Shown: piece after piece, positions 29,007 to 38,136 of the stretch | Layout of the letters: every line of letters starts with the position of its first letter | How positions within the stretch are numbered: position 1 is the stretch's first letter | Assembly: GCA_016125085.1 (NCBI GenBank) | Contig: WGMM01000012.1 | Location: 114,262-178,261 of the forward strand | Length of the DNA stretch: 64,000 nucleotides | Direction: 5' to 3' | From: a bacterium | GTDB taxonomy: Bacteria > Planctomycetota > Planctomycetia > Isosphaerales > Isosphaeraceae | Translations under genes and position numbers: made by a program | Notes under the pieces: generated by a model | Told to the model about the DNA's origin: nothing | The model's input: the letters and a program-made list of their open reading frames with translations, nothing else | Database searches by the model: none

Positions 29007-29921
29007 TCAATTCGGCTTTTCCTGATGCATTTCGCCCGCTTCGATGCGAAGTTTCAGGACATTCCGCTTCGGCGGCAGCGGGCAGGTCGTGCATTGGGAA
29101 AAGGCACAGGGAGGGTTATATGCCTTGTTGAAATCGAGCAGAAATGTCGCATTGGGCTCGGGGGTTTTCTCGACATCCAGAAACCGGGCCGCCCGATAAG
29201 TCGTGTCGCCGGCGGTGGCGTCGCGGAAGATGAAGAACAGGCCGTCGCCCTCCTGGATCGCATCCAGCCGGACGACCTCGCCGCCCAGCCGAAACTCGGC
29301 ATAACCTGGACACGGCTGTTCGGAGACCTCGTCAATGATGTTCACGATCGAAAGCATTTTCGTTTCCGGATAGCGCACGAATTTCGCCTGAACCGCGAAC
29401 GTCTCGTCAGGCGGATACCATTTGCAGCCGGGGAAATTGAGTCGCAGAGGCGACGCATTGTCTGCCAGCCGCAGAAAATATCGACCGCCACGTTCGATGA
29501 TGTGCATGCTCATTCGGCCGAGGCTGACCCAGTCCCGCTTGTCGACGGCCGTGCTTAGCTTCGTTTCGCCTGAGAAAGACTGCCCTGCCCGGTTCATCGC
29601 CACGCCATCAGTCAATTTCAATGTCACCGTTTTTCGTTCGGAGTCGACGACGATTTCACCGAGCCGTTCCGGGCCGACACCTTCGAGAGAATCCGGAAAA
29701 ATGACATCGTTGTCATTCCCGGAACCGATTGAATTGACACCCTCTTTCAAAGGGTATCGCCCAACCAGAGAAAGCCAGCCGTTTTCAGATCTCAGGCTAC
29801 GCTCACGATCGGCCCGCCATTTCGAAAGTTCTTGTTCGTATGTGTTTTCGCATGCGAATACCGGAATCATCATCGTCAAAATGACGACCGGAAGAATTCG
29901 AAATGGAATCATCTTTTGCAT
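29007..29921 (-). CDS. DUF1684 domain lipoprotein
   Basis: The ATG at 29921 is preceded by AGGAAG at a spacing of 6, so I prefer it to the frame start at 30011. The 304-residue product has a hydrophobic signal (about 5-23) ending in PVFAC, a plausible lipobox with C24 as the lipidated residue. The rest matches DUF1684: WRADRERSLRSENGWLSL near the start, KFVRYPETK in the middle and the signature LDFNKAYNPPCAFS followed by TTCPLPPKRN near the C-terminus. DUF1684 proteins have no established activity. It would be anchored in the cell envelope. It is downstream of and on the same strand as the DUF1501 gene, with a gap of 103 bp. Confidence 0.85.
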   Translation of the reverse strand: MQKMIPFRILPVVILTMMIPVFACENTYEQELSKWRADRERSLRSENGWLSLVGRYPLKEGVNSIGSGNDNDVIFPDSLEGVGPERLGEIVVDSERKTVTLKLTDGVAMNRAGQSFSGETKLSTAVDKRDWVSLGRMSMHIIERGGRYFLRLADNASPLRLNFPGCKWYPPDETFAVQAKFVRYPETKMLSIVNIIDEVSEQPCPGYAEFRLGGEVVRLDAIQEGDGLFFIFRDATAGDTTYRAARFLDVEKTPEPNATFLLDFNKAYNPPCAFSQCTTCPLPPKRNVLKLRIEAGEMHQEKPN

Positions 29922-30024
29922 CAATGTCTTCCTGGAATGCGATGAATTCGAGGCCAGAACTGGGAAGAATCGCTCATTTCCGAATAGTCTCGAAAGAACC
30001 GGCTGAAACACCCCTCAGGATCAT

Positions 30025-31488
30025 TCATGCAAGAATATCCCGCATCACCTCGCCATGCACATTCGTGAGTCGCCGTTCGATCCCATTGTGATAATACGTC
30101 AGCCGTGTGTGGTCGATGCCGAACAGGCGCAGAACCGTGGCGTGAAAATCATGCCAGGTGGAAGGCTTTTCCACGGCTTTCCAGCCGATGTCGTCGGTGG
30201 AACCGTAAGTGACTCCCGGCTTCAGACCGCCGCCGGCCATCCACAGGCTGAAGCCATAGCGATTATGGTCGCGGCCCGGGCCTGCGACGTTGCCTTCGCT
30301 CTGGGCGAAGGGCGTGCGGCCGAATTCGGTGGTGAAGAGGATCAGCGTGTCGTCGAGAAGGCCGCGGCGGTGGCAGTCTGCCAGCAGGGCGGCGACAGGT
30401 TTGTCGATGCGGACGGCCTCAGCGCCGTGGTTTTGCGAGACATTTTCGTGGGCGTCCCAACTGGCCCGGGGGCTGCCGGCGATCGGTCCGCCGGAGAAAA
30501 GCTGGATGAACCGGACTCCCCGTTCGGCCAGCCGCCTGGCCAGCAGGCAGCGGCGGCCGAATTCGGCGCAGCGGGGGTCGTTCAGGCCATAAAGTTCGCG
30601 GGTTTCGTCAGTTTCGCCGTCGATGGCAGCGGTTTCGGGCACGGAGAGCTGCATGCGGGCCGCCAGGGCATAGCTGCGCATGCGGGCTTCCAGCAAGCTG
30701 TCGCCCGCTCCGCTGGCGGCATGGCGGCGATTGACGGAGTCGATAAAGCCGAGGATTTCCCCTTCAGCCGAACGGCCTTCGGGCGTGGGCGCGAAAAGTT
30801 CGCGGACAGGTTCGGCTCCACCGTGAAAGACGACCCCCTGGTGTTCGGCGGGCAGAAAGCCGGAAGACCAGTTCGAAGCACCGCCATTGGGGCCGCCGCG
30901 CTGGTCGGGGAGGACGACGAAGGCCGGCAGGTCGTCGGACTCATTGCCCAGGCCGAACGAAAGCCAGCTGCCCAGCGATGGGAAACCGTTGAACTGAAAG
31001 CCGCTGTTGGCATAGAAAAGTGCGGGCGTGTGGTTGGCCGATTCGGACGTCATCGAACGGACGACTGTGATCAGATCGGCCTGACGGGCGATGTGAGGGA
31101 ACAACTCGCTGACCATCAGCCCGCTTTGCCCGCGAGGGGCGAATCGCCAGTCGGGCTTGCGCAACAGGCCGATTTTGCCATTGAAGGTGTCGGGCGTTTC
31201 GTCAGTGACGAGCGACTTGCCGTGCCGGGCGATCAGTTCCGGGCGATAATCGAACGAATCGACGTGACTGAGGCCGCCGACCAGGTTGATGTGTATGGCC
31301 CGCTTGACTTTCGGCAGAAGCGGATGAGGCTCTTCCGGTGCGGGCCGGGAACGGTCCGCCGCTCGGGAATCGCGGCTCATCAGGTCGATGATCGCCGTGG
31401 CGGCCAGTCCCTGGATTCCCCAGTGAGTCAGCCACTGGCGGCGGCTCAACCCAAGGTTCGCAGCGTTCGCCGGTTCGTTTCCGCTCAT
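30025..31488 (-). CDS. DUF1501 domain protein, Tat-exported
   Basis: The start at 31488 overlaps the stop of the upstream gene by an ATGA junction. The 487-residue product carries a twin-arginine-type signal (LSRRQWLTHWGIQGLAATAI) and then a DUF1501 domain, related to the alkaline phosphatase/sulfatase fold, with INLVGGLSHVDSFDYRP near the N-terminus. Further typical segments are VLPDQRGGPNGG, ARRLAERGVRFIQLF and ILFTTEFGRTPFAQ. The last part contains GRDHNRYGFSLWMAGGGL and WHDFHATVLRLFG. DUF1501 genes are greatly expanded in planctomycetes and are almost always paired with PSCyt1/DUF1553 genes, exactly as here. Function is unproven, and handling of sulfated or phosphorylated polysaccharides is a common guess. 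Confidence 0.92.
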   Translation of the reverse strand: MSGNEPANAANLGLSRRQWLTHWGIQGLAATAIIDLMSRDSRAADRSRPAPEEPHPLLPKVKRAIHINLVGGLSHVDSFDYRPELIARHGKSLVTDETPDTFNGKIGLLRKPDWRFAPRGQSGLMVSELFPHIARQADLITVVRSMTSESANHTPALFYANSGFQFNGFPSLGSWLSFGLGNESDDLPAFVVLPDQRGGPNGGASNWSSGFLPAEHQGVVFHGGAEPVRELFAPTPEGRSAEGEILGFIDSVNRRHAASGAGDSLLEARMRSYALAARMQLSVPETAAIDGETDETRELYGLNDPRCAEFGRRCLLARRLAERGVRFIQLFSGGPIAGSPRASWDAHENVSQNHGAEAVRIDKPVAALLADCHRRGLLDDTLILFTTEFGRTPFAQSEGNVAGPGRDHNRYGFSLWMAGGGLKPGVTYGSTDDIGWKAVEKPSTWHDFHATVLRLFGIDHTRLTYYHNGIERRLTNVHGEVMRDILA

Positions 31489-34400
31489 GGTACCACCACG
31501 AATTCGTTGGCGTTGAACAGGCCCAGGCACACGGCCCAGAGGCCATGACGTTCGAGGAGTTTTCTTGACATCTCCGCTTCGACACTGTCAGGCGATCGCT
31601 GCAGGATCAGGCTCCAGGCCCTGGCGAGCTGTTCTTCGACACCCGGCAGTCTTTCGGCTTCGATTCGGCGGGCGGTTTCGCGGGCCATCCGCACGGTGAA
31701 ATCGCCATGCAGGAGGCTAAGGGCCTGCAGGGGCGTTGTCGTCACGTTGCGTCGCGGGCTCGTCGTGGCGGAGTCAGGGCAGTCGAACGTGTCCAGCAGC
31801 GTGCTGCGGCCGCCCCGGGGGCTGAACCGGTAAACAGTGCGGCGTTGCAGTTCCTGATCGTCGGAATCGATCGGCTCGTAATAGGTCGTGCCATTATTGG
31901 GCGTGACGCTCACATCGACGAACCCGGGCCCGCCCATGGCCGGGTTCGCGGTGCCTGAGATGGCCAGCATGGCGTCGCGAATGGCTTCGCCTTCGAGACG
32001 GCTGGGGGCATGGCGCCAAAGGAACCGACCGGCGGCATCGGTGGCGGAGTTCACGGGATTCGGATCGGAAGATCGCATGTAGGCTTCGGACGTGACGATC
32101 AGCCGATGGATCGGCTTGAGCCTGTAGCCTTCGTCAATGAGCTTTCGGGCCAGGAAGTCGAGCAATTCGGGATGGCTGGGCCGGCCGCCGTTGAAGCCGA
32201 AATCGTTGGGCGTTTCCACGATGCCCGTGCCGAAATGGTGGTGCCACAAGCGGTTGACGATCACACGGGGAAAGGCCGGATTGTCCTTCGAAGTAATCCA
32301 TGCGGCGAGGCGGGTGCGACGGTCGCGGTCGGGGGCGTCGGGCGTCAGGCCCCAATCGGAACTGGCTCCAAGGGCTTTCAGACCGGCTGGGGCGACTTCA
32401 GGGCCGAATTCGTTGATGTCGCCACGAACGTGCACCCGCATCTTTTCCGGCTGGGCGTTGGCCTGAACGGCGTAGATTTTCGGCTTGGGTGCGGCGACGA
32501 CCCTGGCCAGTTCTTCGGCAAGCCCCTGCCGCTGGCGCCTCAATTCGCCATGCTGGCGGGCGGCTTCAGGGCCAAGCCGGGCTGCCAGTTCTTCGGGGCT
32601 GACGAAGCCCGACTCACGCGCGGCCGAACGTTCGATCTCAGCAGGTTTGAGGGCCCGGTCGTAGACTGCGGCCCGCAGCACGCGCCCGCGGAACATGCGA
32701 TTGCCGCCTGCGGGCAAATGGCGCAGGCCAATGGCCAGGTGGGTGTCGTTGAGCGGAAACTTGGCCGGAACGGTTTTGTACGGGGTGCCGTATGGCATTC
32801 CGTCGCGATAGGCCGAAACGACGCCGTCCTTGTCCCACACGATCGCCACATGCACAGGCCTGGTTTTGGCTTCGGTCTCTTCCTGGCCGCGGAATGAGGC
32901 GGTACGGGAAAAGCCGTCGCTGCCGGCCATCCAGCGGCGTGTCTCCTGCTCGCCGAACACGATCGCGTCGAAAATGCCGCCGTCGTTCGACTGAAGGCTG
33001 ATCACGCCCCCGCCCCGCTGGTCGAGGTCGTCGGTCATGACCCAGGCTTCGAACGTTTTGATGCCCAGATATTTCTTGAGCGTGGGAGTGCGAAACCAGG
33101 CGGAGACGCCGTCGAGCACGAGGGCTCCGGATTCGATCCTGGCGCCGCCGACGAGCTGCCCGTGCAGGTTGCCGGCTTCGTCTTCGGGGCCGTTATCGAA
33201 CGACCACATGGCGTATGGAACCGGCAGGTCTTTCCGTTTCGGTTCGGGCCGACGCGATTCGGCTACCGGCGCGCTGGCACGGGCCCGCGCTTCGAGTGCG
33301 GCGATACGGGCGGAAACGGATTCGAAACGGGATTCGAGATCAGCCCGGCGCACCTGGGCGTCAAGATTCTCGAAAACGCGTTCGCCGTGCTGAACGCCGT
33401 CGATCGCGGCAATCATTCCGTAATATTCACGGCTTGAGATCGGGTCGAATTTATGGTCGTGGCAGCGGGCACATTGGACGGTCAGCCCGAGAAAGGCCTG
33501 GCCGAGCGTGCCGATGGTCTCTTCGAGTTCGTCCTGCCGCGCCAGCAGACGCATGCGGCGGCTTACGCCGATGACGGTGTTATGCACGCCCGCGACGAGA
33601 AATGCCGATGCCGCCGCACCTTCCTGGCCGGGATTTTCCAGGTCGCCCGCGATCTGCATGCGGGCGAATCGGTCGAAGGGCATGTCGTCGTTGATGGCCT
33701 TGATGACCCAGTCGCGATAGGGCCAGATCGTAAAGTTCGGCTCGTTTCGTTCGAAGCCGGTGCTTTCTCCATAGCGGACGACGTCCAGCCAGTGGCGGGC
33801 CCAGCGCTCACCGAAGCGGGGGCTGGCCAGCATGGTGTCGACGATTCGCAGGTAATGGGCCTGTGATGGGTCGGCCTCGAACGCCCGCACCAGTTCAGGC
33901 GAAGGCGGCAATCCGGTCAGGTCGAACGAAAGCCGGCGGATCAGGTCTCGCGGCCGGGAGCGAGGGTTGGGCTTGAGGTCGTTGCGAGCCAGTTCGCGGT
34001 CCACGAAGGTGTCAACGGGATTGGCACCCGGCGTTTTCGTATCGGCAATTTCCGGAAAGACCGAACGAACAGGGCGAAACGACCACCAGTCGTAACCTGC
34101 CGAACGCGCTGTGCTGCGGCGAAACGGGTCGATCGGCTGATCGGGCCAGGCGGCACCGGAGTCGATCCATGCGGCCAGGATGCGTTTCTCGTCGTCAGGC
34201 AGGGGCGATTTGGGCGGCATTTCGTCGTCCGCGACACGCTGCCACATCAGGCTATCTTCGGAATTCGCAGGTGCGAACGACGGGCCGTTCTTGCCGCCTT
34301 TGAGGGCCGCGATCCGCGTGGAAAGGTCAAGCCCGCCTTTGGCTTCATCACCGGCATGGCAGCGAATGCAGCGTGCGACGATCAGAGATTCGGCCTTGCC

Positions 34401-34502
34401 GGCAAGTACCGGGCCTTGATCCTGACCAGCGGCTGGCACCATGCCGAACGCCAGCACGACAATGTAGACCACCGATTTCAGGATAAGTCGAAGAGATGCC
34501 AT
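31485..34502 (-). CDS. PSCyt1-PSCyt2(DUF1549)-LamG-like-PSD1(DUF1553) protein
   Basis: This 1005-residue exported protein has a signal peptide (about 5-26). The planctomycete cytochrome C domain (about 30-110) binds haem through C45-x-x-C48-H49, with MPPKSPLPDDE near 100. PSCyt2/DUF1549 (about 150-385) contains a second CARCH (C344, C347, H348). A coiled-coil-like stretch precedes a LamG/concanavalin-like domain (about 428-624, SFDNGPEDEAG to YDRALKPAEIE). PSD1/DUF1553 (about 715-980) contains VNRLWHHHFG. The family is largely planctomycete-specific and of unproven function. Electron transfer coupled to extracellular polymer use is inferred. It is coupled to the DUF1501 gene by a 4-bp overlap. 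Confidence 0.92.
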   Translation of the reverse strand: MASLRLILKSVVYIVVLAFGMVPAAGQDQGPVLAGKAESLIVARCIRCHAGDEAKGGLDLSTRIAALKGGKNGPSFAPANSEDSLMWQRVADDEMPPKSPLPDDEKRILAAWIDSGAAWPDQPIDPFRRSTARSAGYDWWSFRPVRSVFPEIADTKTPGANPVDTFVDRELARNDLKPNPRSRPRDLIRRLSFDLTGLPPSPELVRAFEADPSQAHYLRIVDTMLASPRFGERWARHWLDVVRYGESTGFERNEPNFTIWPYRDWVIKAINDDMPFDRFARMQIAGDLENPGQEGAAASAFLVAGVHNTVIGVSRRMRLLARQDELEETIGTLGQAFLGLTVQCARCHDHKFDPISSREYYGMIAAIDGVQHGERVFENLDAQVRRADLESRFESVSARIAALEARARASAPVAESRRPEPKRKDLPVPYAMWSFDNGPEDEAGNLHGQLVGGARIESGALVLDGVSAWFRTPTLKKYLGIKTFEAWVMTDDLDQRGGGVISLQSNDGGIFDAIVFGEQETRRWMAGSDGFSRTASFRGQEETEAKTRPVHVAIVWDKDGVVSAYRDGMPYGTPYKTVPAKFPLNDTHLAIGLRHLPAGGNRMFRGRVLRAAVYDRALKPAEIERSAARESGFVSPEELAARLGPEAARQHGELRRQRQGLAEELARVVAAPKPKIYAVQANAQPEKMRVHVRGDINEFGPEVAPAGLKALGASSDWGLTPDAPDRDRRTRLAAWITSKDNPAFPRVIVNRLWHHHFGTGIVETPNDFGFNGGRPSHPELLDFLARKLIDEGYRLKPIHRLIVTSEAYMRSSDPNPVNSATDAAGRFLWRHAPSRLEGEAIRDAMLAISGTANPAMGGPGFVDVSVTPNNGTTYYEPIDSDDQELQRRTVYRFSPRGGRSTLLDTFDCPDSATTSPRRNVTTTPLQALSLLHGDFTVRMARETARRIEAERLPGVEEQLARAWSLILQRSPDSVEAEMSRKLLERHGLWAVCLGLFNANEFVVVP

Positions 34503-34578
34503 GGGACCGCCGATCGGTCATGAATGCCAGGATGAAAATTGGACGACTGAGGTACGTGCGGGAAGAGGCAGGAATTTC

Positions 34579-34607
34579 AGTATGACACGCATCCGGACGT
34601 GAAACAA
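34579..34607 (-). promoter_or_regulatory. Possible promoter of the PSCyt1-DUF1501 operon
   Basis: On the minus strand TTGTTT (34607-34602) and CATACT (34584-34579) are 17 bp apart, about 80 bp before the start at 34502. The match to consensus is moderate. Confidence 0.3.
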
Positions 34608-34663
34608 GCCTGGAAGTGCATCGAAACGTGTGAGCCGCGGCTCGATTCGGACAGGAACGACAA

Positions 34664-34689
34664 GGGCGTGCCGGATGAACGGCACGCCC
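34664..34689 (-). terminator. Terminator of the DUF1559 gene
   Basis: A perfect 10-bp stem GGGCGTGCCG/CGGCACGCCC with a 6-nt loop lies 39 bp after the minus-strand stop at 34729. The following T-tract is interrupted. Confidence 0.6.
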
Positions 34690-34728
34690 CTGATCGCATC
34701 AAGAGAGAGGTATCGAACTGGTCGCCGG

Positions 34729-35796
34729 TCAATAGGCGTCGGCCGAGATCACTTCGCCACCCTTGGTGGTGGAAAGGCCACGGAACACGATCTGATTGAC
34801 GGTGTCTTTCATGAACTTCACGGAACCGTCAGCCATGCCGACGTTCACGCCGCCGGGGTGCTTGGAGCGGGGCCCGATGATGACGAGATTGTTCGGGCCG
34901 CCGATGCAGGGCGGGTTCGAACGGATCGCCGGATAGTTGCAATAACCGGAGGACTGCATCCAGTCCGGCAGTTTGGAGTTCGGCGTACGCAGACCGGAGA
35001 AGTTCGCGGCATAGGCCCAGTGGGAGAAGCCGCGGAGGTCGAGCGACGCGCCGCTCTGGCCGACCAGGGTTTCGGACGTGATCATCGTGTTGGAGAGACC
35101 GTCCGGAATCATGCCGAAGGTCACGACGCCACCGACCGCCCCTTGCCCTGCACCCGCGGAGATGTCAGGCCGCGGCGATCCGACGTCGCCGAAGGGCGCG
35201 CCACCGAAGGGAATCTGAAGATTGCCGTTATCGGGATCGATAAAGTAGTTGACGAACGATCCACCGACGATGCTGCCCTGCTGCATCGTGATATTGCCGA
35301 AGTTGACGACGTAGTTCTGACTGGTCACGTCGAAACGCTGCGTTCCGAGAGTCTGACCGATCCCTGTCTTGAGCAGGTTGTTCGGGTCGGACGGACACAT
35401 GAAGGCATTCACACGGGCCGAGGTTACCGTGATGTTGCAAACACCCGCATAACGCAGCTGGCCGTCAAAAGTTCCGGCGGCACCTGAGTTATTGCCCATG
35501 GCGTTCCAGGCGTTGAACAGCTGAACCTGTTCGACGTATGGCAGAATGGTGATCAGCCACGAGCCCCAGCAGCAGCCACGCATGCCTTGCGGCAGGCAGC
35601 CGTTGCTGGATTCGTAGTTATGCATGCCCAGACCGATCTGCTTGAGATTGTTCACGCACTGAGCGCGGCGGGCCGCTTCACGTGCGGACTGAACAGCAGG
35701 CAGGAGGAGAGAAATCAGAACGGCGATGATGGCGATCACCACCAGCAGTTCGATCAGGGTGAAACCCTTGCGGGTACGAGTTCTATCATATCGCAT
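34729..35796 (-). CDS. DUF1559 domain prepilin-like protein
   Basis: I start at the ATG at 35796 ([11 protein letters not shown]), which puts the type IV prepilin signal at the correct place. [19 protein letters not shown] gives cleavage after G11, N-methylation of the new Phe and a 20-residue helix. The frame upstream to 35976 lacks that logic. The 355-residue product then carries the DUF1559 domain, including [15 protein letters not shown], a Cys-rich GCCWGSW and the C-terminal [17 protein letters not shown]. These proteins are hugely expanded in planctomycetes and are thought to be pseudopilins, but no role is proven. No pilus operon is adjacent. A PilB/GspE ATPase gene is about 10 kb away. 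Confidence 0.92.
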   Translation of the reverse strand: MRYDRTRTRKGFTLIELLVVIAIIAVLISLLLPAVQSAREAARRAQCVNNLKQIGLGMHNYESSNGCLPQGMRGCCWGSWLITILPYVEQVQLFNAWNAMGNNSGAAGTFDGQLRYAGVCNITVTSARVNAFMCPSDPNNLLKTGIGQTLGTQRFDVTSQNYVVNFGNITMQQGSIVGGSFVNYFIDPDNGNLQIPFGGAPFGDVGSPRPDISAGAGQGAVGGVVTFGMIPDGLSNTMITSETLVGQSGASLDLRGFSHWAYAANFSGLRTPNSKLPDWMQSSGYCNYPAIRSNPPCIGGPNNLVIIGPRSKHPGGVNVGMADGSVKFMKDTVNQIVFRGLSTTKGGEVISADAY

Positions 35797-35860
35797 AGCG
35801 AGCACGTTCCTTTCCGGTAAAGACGCGAGGTACGGAAGTATGAGGCAGATTCCGTGACGT

Positions 35861-35875
35861 CGTTCGCAGCGAACG
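35861..35875. promoter_or_regulatory. Hyphenated palindrome upstream of the DUF1559 gene
   Basis: CGTTCGC-A-GCGAACG is a perfect 7-1-7 inverted repeat 65 bp upstream of the start codon. It could be an operator or a leader hairpin. No regulator is identified. Confidence 0.3.
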
Positions 35876-36221
35876 TCCCGATCCGAATCGATCGACACAA
35901 TATCGTCACGTTTACGTTCCTTGTAGGGACGTACGGGAACCCGACGCCGCCGGAGATCGCATTTCGAGTCGAACACCCGAAGAAGCGGATCTCAGCGAAG
36001 CCTCAGGCCAGCTGAAACGAATTGTGCGATGTGGTCCGGAAGGGACGATGTCGATTTCTAACACATGCCTAAGAAGGAGTCACCCGGGAAGCGGCAAAAA
36101 ATTCGAAAAATTATCGACTGTCGTAACGATTCCGACCGCCGCAACGAAACTCGGGGCCTTCGCGCAACAATCCGGCACCTAATTAAGCCTGATTTCGAGA
36201 CATTCGTACAGGCACATCAAT

Positions 36222-36252
36222 GCAGGCCCGCGTTTTGCGGACGCGGGCCTGC
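36222..36252 (-). terminator. Hairpin ending the CxxU gene
   Basis: An 11-bp perfect stem GCAGGCCCGCG/CGCGGGCCTGC with a 9-nt loop begins 25 bp after the stop at 36278. There is no T-run on the minus strand, so termination is inferred from stability and position. Confidence 0.55.
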
Positions 36253-36277
36253 GAAAGAAACGACGTGCGGGAAGAGG

Positions 36278-36835
36278 TCAACGCAGATTCTTCGCCTCAT
36301 CGGCGATCTGCCTGGCCTTGTCTTCCTTAAGATCGCCCTTGGTGAAGGCATGATTGACCTTCACCTTCGTGCCCGCCCACATCATGACGGTCACGTCGGC
36401 TTCTTTGGCGATGTCGTATCCTTCCGGGCCTTTCGGATCGGTGAAGACCGTCAAAGGCACGTTCTCGATACCGGCGGATTTGGCCAGTTTTTCGAGTTCG
36501 GCGGCGGCCGCGGCCCCATCCGAATTCACGTAAACGACGAAAGATTTCAGTTTTTTGTTATCGGCGATGGCCGAATCCACGGCTTTGACCAAACTGGTCA
36601 AAGGCCCATCGATCGTTCGCGTCACGATGCAAACGACTGGGCTGCTTCCGTACCGTCAGCGATAGCAGAGGGTCTTGCCCTTATTGGGCCCCGTGATGTC
36701 CTTCACGTCGAACGGGGCGGCGAAATCGCCGACCTGTACGCCCGACTGAAGATCCGCGGCATTGCCCCGGGACGCGACTTTCGCCACGCACAGGGAAGCC
36801 AACGTCATCACCCACCCGCGTCTTGACAACTGCAT
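36278..36835 (-). CDS. Putative exported thioredoxin-fold selenoprotein with a CxxU motif (in-frame TGA at 36656-36658)
   Basis: The frame from the ATG at 36835 (GGAG at about 8 nt) stops at a TGA after 59 codons, then continues in the same frame for 125 codons to 36278. The downstream part has the same kind of protein sequence. Read through, it gives 185 residues: a signal peptide (about 1-27, MQLSRRGWVMTLASLCVA), KDITGPNKGKTLCYR, TGA as residue 60, RYGSSPVV, then a thioredoxin-like body with VPLTVF, ADVTVMMW and a basic C-terminus. C57 and residue 60 form a CxxU in place of the CxxC that I recall in planctomycete homologues. A stem-loop follows the TGA. The role would be envelope redox chemistry. 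The alternative is a nonsense-mutated pseudogene or a sequencing error. Confidence 0.65.
36604..36642 (-). promoter_or_regulatory. SECIS-like stem-loop just after the in-frame TGA
   Basis: Read on the minus strand, positions 19-27 after the TGA (GUCGUUUGC) pair with 36-44 (GCGAACGAU), a 9-bp stem with two G-U pairs and an 8-nt loop. Below it GCCC pairs with GGGC across a small internal loop. Distance and size suit a bacterial SECIS. However, the loop lacks a G in its first two positions unless the top three pairs open. Confidence 0.4.
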
Positions 36836-37140
36836 GGGGTTGACTCCGTTTCGAAAGGATCGAACGATTCCGACACGATTTCCGGAACCGATGCCCCGCG
36901 CCATTCGCGCGCGGCACACCTGACATCTTGCCACCTGAAAGCCCATGGTTCAACACGATTTCGTTCGACGCGGCGAATCGCTGAGCACTTGCGGATCCCG
37001 TCCGTTTTCGGCAATCTGATGTACGTCCTCCTGAAGAAGGGCATCCTGCACTTCATCGCACGCGATTCGCTCAGGATCCCGCCCTTCGACACCATCCTTC
37101 GCACCACGCGAATCACTTGCGAGCAACCGGAGAATCTCTC

Positions 37141-38037
37141 ATGACGGACCGACGCCGTTTCATCAAGACGGGCGCCCTGGGCCTGGCTGCGGCCTCTATC
37201 GCAGGCATCGACACGAAGGCCGCCCTGGCTGGCAAAAAGGTGCTTTTCTTCACGAAAAGTTCTGGATTCGAGCATTCGGTGATCAAGCTGGGGCCCAACG
37301 GAGAGCCTTCGCACGCTGACAAGATCTTCACGGAAATCGGCAAAAAGCTCGGCCTGGAAGTGACATGCAGCAAGGACGGCCGCCTGTTCGAACCCGACCA
37401 GATCGGCGAATGGGACGCCTTCGCTTTCGAAACCACCGGCGACCTCACCAAAACAGGCACCGACAAGCAGCCGGCCATGTCAGACAAGGGCGAAAAGGCC
37501 CTGTACGAAGCCATTTCCGGCGGCAAGGGCTTCATGGGCATGCACTGCGCCACCGACACCTTCGGCCATCACCGGGGCCGCGGCAAGGACGACCCCTTCA
37601 TCGCCATGATCGGTGGCGAATTCATCTCGCACGGCCCGCAACAGGTCGCGAAACTCAAGGTGCACGACGCCTCCTTCCCCGGAGCCAGCGGCTTCGGCGA
37701 CAAGGAATTCACGATCAACGACGAATGGTATTCGCTCATCAACCTGGCCGATGACCTGCACGTGATCTACTCGCAAGTCACCAACGGCATGAACGGCTGG
37801 GAATACCACCGCCCCGACTTCCCACAGACCTGGTCGCGCCAGCACGGCAAGGGCCGCGTGTTCTACACGTCCATGGGCCACCGGGAAGATGTCTGGGCCA
37901 ACGATCACTACAAGGCCCTGCTCTCGGGCGGCCTGAAGTTCATCCTTGGCGAGGCGAACGGCTCGACCGAGCCGAATGTCGGCAAGGTGTTGCCAGGCTA
38001 CGATGTCGTGCCCAAACGGCCCGAAAAGAAGGCCTGA
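37141..38037 (+). CDS. ThuA-like domain protein, Tat-exported
   Basis: I start at the ATG at 37141, which has GGAGAA about 7 nt upstream, rather than the TTG at 37117. The 298-residue product has a twin-arginine signal (MTDRRRFIKTGALGLAAASI) ending near AALAGKK at about 32. The remainder is a ThuA-like domain, a glutamine-amidotransferase-like fold, with VLFFTKSSGFEH near the start. The core is GGKGFMGMHCATD, followed by MIGGEFISHGP, WEYHRPDFPQTWSRQHGKGRVFY and a C-terminal LKFILGEANG. ThuA is named from trehalose utilisation in rhizobia, but the planctomycete members are of unknown substrate. A strong terminator follows. It is divergent from the CxxU gene. Confidence 0.9.
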   Translation: MTDRRRFIKTGALGLAAASIAGIDTKAALAGKKVLFFTKSSGFEHSVIKLGPNGEPSHADKIFTEIGKKLGLEVTCSKDGRLFEPDQIGEWDAFAFETTGDLTKTGTDKQPAMSDKGEKALYEAISGGKGFMGMHCATDTFGHHRGRGKDDPFIAMIGGEFISHGPQQVAKLKVHDASFPGASGFGDKEFTINDEWYSLINLADDLHVIYSQVTNGMNGWEYHRPDFPQTWSRQHGKGRVFYTSMGHREDVWANDHYKALLSGGLKFILGEANGSTEPNVGKVLPGYDVVPKRPEKKA

Positions 38038-38063
38038 TCCGGAAACGTAAGGTTCATCGAATC

Positions 38064-38104
38064 CGGGACGAAGGCCGTTCGCCTTCGTCCCGTTCGTTTT
38101 CGTC
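38064..38104. terminator. Strong terminator between convergent genes
   Basis: A perfect 12-bp stem CGGGACGAAGGC (38064-38075) / GCCTTCGTCCCG (38081-38092) with a 5-nt loop is followed by TTCGTTTT. It serves the ThuA-like gene and may also stop the convergent gene at 38137. Confidence 0.8.
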
Positions 38105-38136
38105 GGGGCCGAATCGGAGCCCCGCCCGTAACCGCT

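Larger units (their letters stand above)
35797..36277. other. 481-bp intergenic region
   Basis: No gene is supported here. It contains a hyphenated palindrome about 65-80 bp before the DUF1559 gene (35861-35875) and the hairpin at 36222-36252 that ends the neighbouring transcript. Confidence 0.5.

Noticed and set aside
28762..29025. 87-codon open frame overlapping the small membrane protein
   Set aside because: It overlaps the preceding gene in another frame and runs into the DUF1684 gene. No protein-like features.
36626..36660. A frameshift as the cause of the interruption in the CxxU gene
   Set aside because: The two parts are in the same frame (distance between start points divisible by three), so only the TGA interrupts it.
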